DNA of 6,755 nucleotides from Flavobacteriales bacterium (GTDB lineage: Bacteria > Bacteroidota > Bacteroidia > Flavobacteriales_F > PHOS-HE28): the NCBI GenBank assembly GCA_020437875.1, contig JAGQVR010000156.1:1-6755 (forward strand), written 5' to 3'. Position numbers and translations under genes: made by a program. A model generated the notes under the pieces. The model searched no databases. It saw only the letters and a program-made list of their open reading frames with translations, and was not told the DNA's origin. Positions 1 to 5,760 of the stretch are shown here, piece after piece (the first letter of the stretch is position 1; each line of letters opens with the position of its first letter).

Positions 1-1375
<1,375 letters not shown>

Positions 1376-1395
<20 letters not shown>

Positions 1396-1484
1396 GACGA
1401 TCAGAAAATGGCGGATCAAGCCCTGTCCGACCAGGTCGAATAGAACGTTCGTCCGCGGTGCACTCGATCGGCTGATCATCTGAT
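1376..1484. repeat. 13-bp inverted repeat flanking the hutU end and intergenic gap
   Basis: ATCAGATGATCAG at 1376-1388 is perfectly complementary to CTGATCATCTGAT at 1472-1484, with 83 bases between. The left arm lies in the last codons of hutU and the right arm in the gap before the secreted-protein gene. The arms contain TGATCA palindromes. The loop is too long for a normal intrinsic terminator, so this is either a dispersed intergenic repeat, a binding-site pair, or a long-range RNA pairing. The function is unknown. Confidence 0.6.
1383..1410 (+). repeat. 12-bp direct repeat spanning the hutU stop
   Basis: GATCAGAAAATG occurs at 1383-1394 and again at 1399-1410, a 16-base period. The first copy covers the last codons and most of the stop codon of hutU; the second lies just downstream. 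It looks like a local tandem duplication at the gene end, or part of a repetitive GATC-rich intergenic element. Confidence 0.75.
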
Positions 1485-1555
1485 TATGTGATCCCCTACC
1501 CAACCCCACGCCCTCCTTTCCCGTGTAGGGAAGTGTAAGCCTGAAACAACCACAC
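1396..1555. other. Intergenic gap, GATC-rich, without a convincing gene or promoter
   Basis: These 160 bases separate hutU from the first secreted-protein gene. The left part is crowded with GATC tetramers (1399, 1414, 1466, 1474, 1490, plus 1375 and 1383 just inside hutU). I see no U-tract terminator and no clear match to the Bacteroidota promoter (TTG, then TAnnTTTG). The last 20 bases before the start at 1556 are A/C-rich and carry no Shine-Dalgarno sequence, which is normal in Bacteroidota. Confidence 0.6.
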
Positions 1556-3088
1556 ATGAAACACCTTCTCCGCTCCTTCGCCATCGCCATGCTGGCCGGT
1601 ACAGGACTGAGCGCCTTCGCCCAGCCCGTGCCTCCGTACGACATCACCGTCTCCGGCTACGTGCTCGGATGCACGCCCAACAGCACGGTGAACCTCTTCA
1701 CCGTACAGGGTACCCAACCTGCGGTGGACCTCGATATCCCGCTTGACGCCAACTGCGGTTTCACGGTGGACCTGCAGATGGACTCCTACCAGGGCTGGTT
1801 CCAGGTGAGCACGCCCTGCAACGGCGCGATCCAGCAATCATCGGTGAGCTACACCTTCAACGCGTTCTCGCCGGACTCCAACGAGGTGTACGTATTCATC
1901 AACTGTGGTAATACCACGGTCGACTGTGAAGGCAACGTGAACGGTCCTGCCATGCCGGGAACGCCCTGCACCTCGGCATTTGGCCTACCGGGCTTCTGGA
2001 GCGTGAACTGCGTCTGCGTTTCGAACTCCGTCGTGGACTGCGAAGGTGTCCAGGGCGGCTCCGCCCTTCCCGGTACGCCCTGCGATGATGGCGACCCCAA
2101 CACCTTCGGCGATGCCTGGACCGCGAACTGCATGTGCGCCGGTGGGCCTGCCTTGCCCTGTGAAGCCTGCTTCAGCACCACCCAGGCCAGCACACCGGCC
2201 TTGGGCGACATCCCCTTCACGGCCGTCCTGTACAACTGCTCCGGCGGCGGTGTGGAACCGTACACCTTCGCTTGGTCGCTCGATGGAGGCCTCACATACG
2301 AAGCTGGCCCCGGCGATACGGCCTATGTGTTCACGGAGGGCACCCACCTGGTCTGCCTGACGATGACGAGCGCCGATGGCTGCACCAGCACGATGTGCGA
2401 CAGTGTGGTGGTGGATGCGAATGGCACGATCAACCCGGCGAACACACCAACCTGCGAGGCGGCCTTCTTCGTGATGCAGGCCTACCAATGGGTGGACAGT
2501 GCGGCGAACCCCAACGGTGGTGGCGGCGAACCCATCCCGAACGAATTGTGGCTCTGGAACCTGAGCACGGGCAATGGCAACTTCCAATACCTCTGGAACT
2601 GGGGTGACGGCAGCGCATCGAGCGAAGCCTATCCCACGCATACCTACGCCGGACCCGGCACCTACACGATCTGCCTCACCATCGGTGGCCCCGGCTGCAC
2701 CGACACCTACTGCCAGGATGTAACGGTGGATGGCGATGGGATCCTCGGTGGCTTCGCGGGAGAAGGCAACCGTTCCACCTTCACGGTGAACGTGATGAAC
2801 CCGCTCGCGCTGGCCGTGACCGAACTTCCGACCCTGACCGGCCTGAATGCCTGGCCGAACCCCGCACAGGACGTGCTGAACATCGGGCTGGACAGCCGCA
2901 TCGCGGGCAACCTCCGGATCAGCATCAACGACCTCAGTGGTCGCCTGGTGGCGGAAGGAACACGGAGCATCACCGATGGCCGTAACAACCTGACCATTCC
3001 GGTAAGCGCGTTGAGCGCCGGTTCCTACCTGATCACGATCCAGAGCGGAAGCACGTTGATGAGCCAGCGGTTCGTGAAAGTGCGCTGA
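1556..3088 (+). CDS. Secreted PKD-domain protein with T9SS type A sorting domain (paralogue 1)
   Basis: A 510-residue protein predicted to be exported by Sec and then by the type IX secretion system, so acting on the cell surface or outside. Order of parts: signal peptide at residues 1-22 (MKHLLR, hydrophobic core, cleavage after AFA before QP); an N-terminal domain at about 24-118 with four cysteines (39, 67, 88, 117) and the box MDSYQGWF; two four-cysteine modules at 123-154 and 161-194, each with a PGTPC centre and C-x-C end; a PKD-like domain at about 202-290; a second PKD domain at about 300-392 with WGDGS at 349-353; a linker with NVMNPL; and a sorting domain from about 430 (NAWPNP 431-436) to the terminal FVKVR. 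PKD domains are beta-sandwich modules common in surface proteins; no catalytic domain is visible, so an adhesive or structural role is only an inference. The start is fixed by the signal peptide and by identity of MKHLLR with the paralogue downstream. A strong hairpin follows the stop. Confidence 0.92.
   Translation: MKHLLRSFAIAMLAGTGLSAFAQPVPPYDITVSGYVLGCTPNSTVNLFTVQGTQPAVDLDIPLDANCGFTVDLQMDSYQGWFQVSTPCNGAIQQSSVSYTFNAFSPDSNEVYVFINCGNTTVDCEGNVNGPAMPGTPCTSAFGLPGFWSVNCVCVSNSVVDCEGVQGGSALPGTPCDDGDPNTFGDAWTANCMCAGGPALPCEACFSTTQASTPALGDIPFTAVLYNCSGGGVEPYTFAWSLDGGLTYEAGPGDTAYVFTEGTHLVCLTMTSADGCTSTMCDSVVVDANGTINPANTPTCEAAFFVMQAYQWVDSAANPNGGGGEPIPNELWLWNLSTGNGNFQYLWNWGDGSASSEAYPTHTYAGPGTYTICLTIGGPGCTDTYCQDVTVDGDGILGGFAGEGNRSTFTVNVMNPLALAVTELPTLTGLNAWPNPAQDVLNIGLDSRIAGNLRISINDLSGRLVAEGTRSITDGRNNLTIPVSALSAGSYLITIQSGSTLMSQRFVKVR
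1922..2017 (+). repeat. Four-cysteine module, copy 1 (residues 123-154 of the first secreted protein)
   Basis: Pattern DC, then about 13 residues, then PGTPC, then about 13 residues with a Trp, then C-x-C. Cysteines are at residues 124, 138, 152 and 154. The downstream paralogue has its first copy at the same four residue numbers. Similar short modules occur in other Flavobacteriales secreted proteins as I remember them; I know of no assigned function. Confidence 0.75.
2036..2137 (+). repeat. Four-cysteine module, copy 2 (residues 161-194 of the first secreted protein)
   Basis: Cysteines are at 162, 176, 192 and 194 with LPGTPC at the centre. This copy carries an Asp-rich insertion after PGTPC (DDGDPNTFGD) that gives it two extra residues and could bind calcium, by analogy with Asp-rich loops in other secreted proteins. 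It is separated from copy 1 by six residues. Confidence 0.75.
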
Positions 3089-3105
3089 GCACGAACGACC
3101 TCTTC

Positions 3106-3137
3106 GAAGGGCATGCATCTGTGGATGCATGCCCTTC
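3106..3137 (+). terminator. Perfect 14-bp hairpin after the first secreted-protein gene
   Basis: GAAGGGCATGCATC (3106-3119) pairs perfectly with GATGCATGCCCTTC (3124-3137) around a 4-base TGTG loop, starting 18 bases after the TGA stop. It is by far the strongest local fold in the gap and most likely ends transcription of the upstream gene or protects its mRNA 3' end. There is no run of T after it, so a classical intrinsic terminator is not fully supported. Confidence 0.65.
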
Positions 3138-3160
3138 TGCATTCCAGCTATCGCCGAACA

Positions 3161-3182
3161 ACGTCAGACCGACGTAATTTTC
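3161..3182 (+). promoter_or_regulatory. Possible promoter or operator upstream of the second secreted-protein gene
   Basis: A short inverted repeat, ACGTC (3161-3165) and GACGT (3171-3175), runs directly into TAATTTTC (3175-3182), which resembles the Bacteroidota -7 box TAnnTTTG except for the last base. No TTG is found at the expected -33 spacing, and the position about 65 bases before the start at 3247 would leave a long leader. This is a weak call. Confidence 0.2.
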
Positions 3183-3196
3183 CAGCATACCCAACC

Positions 3197-3238
3197 TGTA
3201 TCGGACCTGCATCGTGTATGCCTATGGAAGCCGATACA
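3197..3238 (+). repeat. 8-bp inverted repeat in the leader of the second secreted-protein gene
   Basis: TGTATCGG (3197-3204) is complementary to CCGATACA (3231-3238), with 26 bases between, ending 8 bases before the ATG at 3247. If transcribed it could form a stem just upstream of the start codon. It encloses the alternative in-frame ATG at 3214. It may be chance. Confidence 0.35.
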
Positions 3239-3246
3239 TCGACCCC

Positions 3247-5142
3247 ATGAAGCACCTCCTCCGCAACCTTGTCCTCACATGCGCACTCGTCCAGGCATCC
3301 ATCGCCCTGGCGCAACCGACCCCACCATTCAACGTTACCGTTACAGGTAGTGTGGTCGGCTGCACCCCGAACAGCATCGTTAACATCGTCACCGTCCAGG
3401 GCACACAGCCGTCGCTCGATATCGATGTGCCGGTGGATCCCGCGGATTGCAGCTTCTGGATCGACCTGAGCATGGACTCCTACCAGGGTTGGTTCATGGT
3501 GAGCACCCAGTGTGGCGGAGTGAATCAGTCGCAGAACGTGAATTACACGGTCAACGTGCTGAACCCGGATACCAACATGGTGACGGTGGTGTTCAATTGC
3601 AACAACACCATCGACTGTTTAAATGTCCCCGGTGGCAATGCACTACCCGGCACACCCTGCAACACCCCGGCGGGCAACATGGGCGTGTACGATGCACAAT
3701 GCAACTGCGTCGAAACGAGCACCGCGGTCGAAGCCTGTATCAGCGTGGACCAGATCGCTCCGTTCACCGCCGTATTCTCGAGTTGCACCATCGGTGGCAC
3801 GCCAGCGTACGACAACCTCTGGGACTTCAGTGATGGCGGTGCAGTACCCGGAGACAACATCAGCCACACCTACACCGGACCGGGCGTCTACACCGTCTGT
3901 TTGAACGTGACCGACCAGAACGAGGTATTCGATGCCACCTGCGAGCAGGTCTATGTGGACGCCAACGGAGGGATCAGCTTCGACCCACCGGCCGGATGCG
4001 AGGCCTGCTTCACCGTCATCCCGGTCATGAACGGCAACAACCCCGTTCCCTTCCAGGCGAATTTCATCAACTGCAGCACAGGTGCTCCTACGCTGTCCTA
4101 CATCTGGACCCTTCCGAACGGCCTCAACTCAAGCCAGCAGAACCAGCAGAACTACACCTTCAATGCCCCCGGCATCTACGGCCTCTGCCTACAGATCACG
4201 GACGGCTCAGGATGCACCTCTGAGCTCTGCGACACCATCGTGGTGGACCCGAACGGCGGCATCAATACGATCCCGGCCTGGTACGACTGCATGGGTGTGC
4301 TCTGGGGGAACAGCACCGCTGGAACGCCGTGCAACCACCCAGTGACAGGCCCTGGCACTTGGAGCGCCGATTGCGATTGCGTGCCGAACTCTACGGTCTA
4401 CGATTGCCTGCAGATCCCCAACGGGCCCAACCTGCCCGGCACACCCTGCCAGCAGGCCGGCTTCATCGGCACCTGGGATGCGGATTGCAACTGCGTTCCG
4501 AACAGCCCCGGCGATTGCGAAGCCGGCTTCTGGGTACTCCAGGCTTACGAGAACGGTGACACCACCGGCAACGGCACACCCATCCCGAACACGCTGTGGG
4601 TCTGGAACCTGAGCAATGGTGGCACCGGCTTCTACCAGTTCGTCTGGGACTTCGGTGACGGTAGCACCAGCACGGAGGCCTTCCCCACGCACATCTACGC
4701 GGACAGCGGCCCTTACGAGCTCTGCCTGACGATCACCGACAGCGATGGTTGCACCGACACCTATTGCGACAGCCTATCCGTGGATGAGGATGGCATCTAC
4801 TCCGGCTTGATCGGCGATACGGGCAACCGCACCGCGCTCACCATCAACGTGGTGAACCCGCTGACCACCGGTATCGACGAAGAGGAGATGCTGGCGACCA
4901 TCTCGCTCTGGCCCAATCCGGCTCGCGAGCTGCTGAACATCGCCTTGGACAGCCGAACAGCGGGCACTGTGCGATTGGAAGTGGTCGACCTGAACGGACG
5001 CATCGTGATGGAGCGCCAAGAGCAGTTGAACGCGGGAGGCAACCGGCTCCAGCTTGGCACGGAAGCACTCCCAGCCGGCCTATATGCCCTCCGCATCGGT
5101 CAGGGAACGAACGTGATCACCCAGCGCTTCGTGCGCGACTAA
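3247..5142 (+). CDS. Secreted multi-PKD protein with T9SS type A sorting domain (paralogue 2)
   Basis: A 631-residue paralogue of the preceding gene, with the same predicted route (Sec, then T9SS). Order of parts: signal peptide 1-22 ending ALA before QP; N-terminal domain about 24-118 (cysteines 39, 68, 89, 118; MDSYQGWF box); four-cysteine module 123-154; PKD domain about 161-240 with WDFSDG from 192; PKD-like domain about 251-337; two four-cysteine modules at 347-378 and 386-416; PKD domain about 424-518 with WDFGDG from 467; an NVVNPL linker; and a sorting domain with WPNP at 555-558 running to the C-terminal ITQRFVRD. An in-frame ATG at 3214 would add 11 residues (MYAYGSRYIDP) before the signal peptide. 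I prefer 3247 because MKHLLRN then aligns exactly with the paralogue's MKHLLRS and both signal peptides have the same length. No enzyme domain is seen. Compared with the first protein it has an extra PKD-like domain and one extra cysteine module, in a different order. Confidence 0.92.
   Translation: MKHLLRNLVLTCALVQASIALAQPTPPFNVTVTGSVVGCTPNSIVNIVTVQGTQPSLDIDVPVDPADCSFWIDLSMDSYQGWFMVSTQCGGVNQSQNVNYTVNVLNPDTNMVTVVFNCNNTIDCLNVPGGNALPGTPCNTPAGNMGVYDAQCNCVETSTAVEACISVDQIAPFTAVFSSCTIGGTPAYDNLWDFSDGGAVPGDNISHTYTGPGVYTVCLNVTDQNEVFDATCEQVYVDANGGISFDPPAGCEACFTVIPVMNGNNPVPFQANFINCSTGAPTLSYIWTLPNGLNSSQQNQQNYTFNAPGIYGLCLQITDGSGCTSELCDTIVVDPNGGINTIPAWYDCMGVLWGNSTAGTPCNHPVTGPGTWSADCDCVPNSTVYDCLQIPNGPNLPGTPCQQAGFIGTWDADCNCVPNSPGDCEAGFWVLQAYENGDTTGNGTPIPNTLWVWNLSNGGTGFYQFVWDFGDGSTSTEAFPTHIYADSGPYELCLTITDSDGCTDTYCDSLSVDEDGIYSGLIGDTGNRTALTINVVNPLTTGIDEEEMLATISLWPNPARELLNIALDSRTAGTVRLEVVDLNGRIVMERQEQLNAGGNRLQLGTEALPAGLYALRIGQGTNVITQRFVRD
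3613..3708 (+). repeat. Four-cysteine module, copy 3 (residues 123-154 of the second secreted protein)
   Basis: DC start, LPGTPC centre, C-x-C end, with cysteines 124, 138, 152 and 154, exactly the residue numbers of the first module in the upstream paralogue. The usual Trp before the C-x-C end is a Tyr here (VYDAQCNC). It directly follows the N-terminal domain in both proteins. Confidence 0.75.
4285..4380 (+). repeat. Four-cysteine module, copy 4 (residues 347-378 of the second secreted protein)
   Basis: Cysteines 348, 362, 376 and 378. The centre reads AGTPC instead of PGTPC, the only copy with this change. It sits after the second PKD-like domain and is followed at once by copy 5. Confidence 0.75.
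4402..4494 (+). repeat. Four-cysteine module, copy 5 (residues 386-416 of the second secreted protein)
   Basis: Cysteines 387, 401, 414 and 416 with LPGTPC centre and WDADCNC end. Copies 4 and 5 are separated by the linker VPNSTVY; copy 5 is followed by VPNSPGD, so a VPNS linker recurs after each. Confidence 0.75.
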
Positions 5143-5155
5143 TGCCTCGATGAGC

Positions 5156-5190
5156 AGGGGAGGTGCCGGTACTGGTCCGGTACCTTTCCT
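5156..5190 (+). terminator. Hairpin between the second secreted-protein gene and the sigma factor gene
   Basis: Bases 5156-5169 (AGGGGAGGTGCCGG) can pair with 5177-5190 (CCGGTACCTTTCCT) over 14 pairs, three of them G-U, around a 7-base loop. It begins 14 bases after the TAA stop and ends 9 bases before the next ATG. It probably ends the upstream transcript; lying so close to the sigma factor start, it could also affect that gene's translation. The G-U pairs mean the fold is stronger in + strand RNA than in the antisense, fitting a + strand element. Confidence 0.55.
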
Positions 5191-5199
5191 GTTCGACCC

Positions 5200-5760
5200 A
5201 TGGTGAGCGAAGCCCTCATAGCACGGTGCCGCGAGCACGACCGCAAGGCGCAGTACGAGATGTACCGCGCCTTGTACGGTATGATGATGGGCATCTGCTC
5301 CCGCTATGAACGCGACCGCCAGGAGGCCACCGCACGCATGAACCAGGGCTTCCTCAAGATCCTCACCCAGATGGACCGGCGGCGTCCGGAGGTCCCCTTC
5401 GAGGCTTGGGCGCGGCGCATCATGATCAACACCGTGATCGACGCGTTCCGTCGCGACAAGCAACGACGCGAGCTCGAGAGCGGGGAACAACTGCAGGACC
5501 AGAGCGGTGATCCGCAATTGAACGACTTCCTCGCACACATGGAGGCCGAGGCCTTCGCCGAACTGCTGACCCGCGTACCCAACATGTCCCGCAACGTCTT
5601 CAACCTCTTCGCCGTCGACGGCTATGCGCATCACGAGATCGCGGAGATGCTCGGCATCAGCGAAGGCACCTCGAAGTGGCACGTGTCGAACGCACGGTCC
5701 ATCCTGCAACGCGCATTGGGCGCACTTCACAAGAACAACCAACGAACCGTGGCATCATGA
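5200..5760 (+). CDS. ECF-type RNA polymerase sigma factor (sigma-70 family)
   Basis: A 186-residue ECF sigma factor that would redirect RNA polymerase to a specific promoter set. Sigma region 2 lies at about residues 15-90: helices from YEMYRALYGMMM, then NQGFLKIL, and the DNA-melting/-10 recognition part PFEAWARRIMINTVIDAFRR (about 66-86). A short acidic linker (DQSGDPQLNDF) leads to region 4 at about 125-178, with the helix-turn-helix HHEIAEMLGISEGTSKWHV recognising the -35 element. Length and the SEGTSKWHVSNAR signature match Bacteroidota ECF sigmas. One variation: the usual acidic D-x-x-Q-E motif of region 2.2 reads ATARMNQGF here. The ATG at 5200 is chosen because it gives a normal-length N-terminus and follows the upstream hairpin. 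The stop overlaps the next start as ATGA (5757-5760), so the two are translationally coupled, the usual arrangement for a sigma factor and its membrane-bound partner. Which genes it controls is unknown. Confidence 0.93.
   Translation: MVSEALIARCREHDRKAQYEMYRALYGMMMGICSRYERDRQEATARMNQGFLKILTQMDRRRPEVPFEAWARRIMINTVIDAFRRDKQRRELESGEQLQDQSGDPQLNDFLAHMEAEAFAELLTRVPNMSRNVFNLFAVDGYAHHEIAEMLGISEGTSKWHVSNARSILQRALGALHKNNQRTVAS

Noticed and set aside
1985..3142. Long open frame on the minus strand (385 codons) opposite the first secreted-protein gene
   Set aside because: It mirrors the codon bias of a GC-rich gene on the other strand, has no recognisable domain, signal or composition of a real protein, and the + strand frame is firmly supported by a signal peptide, PKD domains and a sorting domain.
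3214..3246. Upstream ATG as start of the second secreted protein
   Set aside because: It would put 11 polar residues before the signal peptide, whereas 3247 gives a start and signal length matching the paralogue exactly.
3247..3312. Lipoprotein signal around Cys12 of the second secreted protein
   Set aside because: The residues before the cysteine (V-L-T) do not fit a lipobox, the cysteine is inside the hydrophobic core, and an ordinary cleavage site ALA/QP follows, shared in position with the paralogue.
1922..4494. Repeated cysteine modules as a possible CRISPR or DNA repeat array
   Set aside because: The conservation is at protein level with varied codons and irregular spacing inside reading frames, so these are protein modules, not DNA repeats with spacers.
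5080..5742. 220-codon minus-strand frame opposite the sigma factor
   Set aside because: It is antisense to a clearly recognisable sigma factor with conserved regions 2 and 4 and has no supporting feature of its own.
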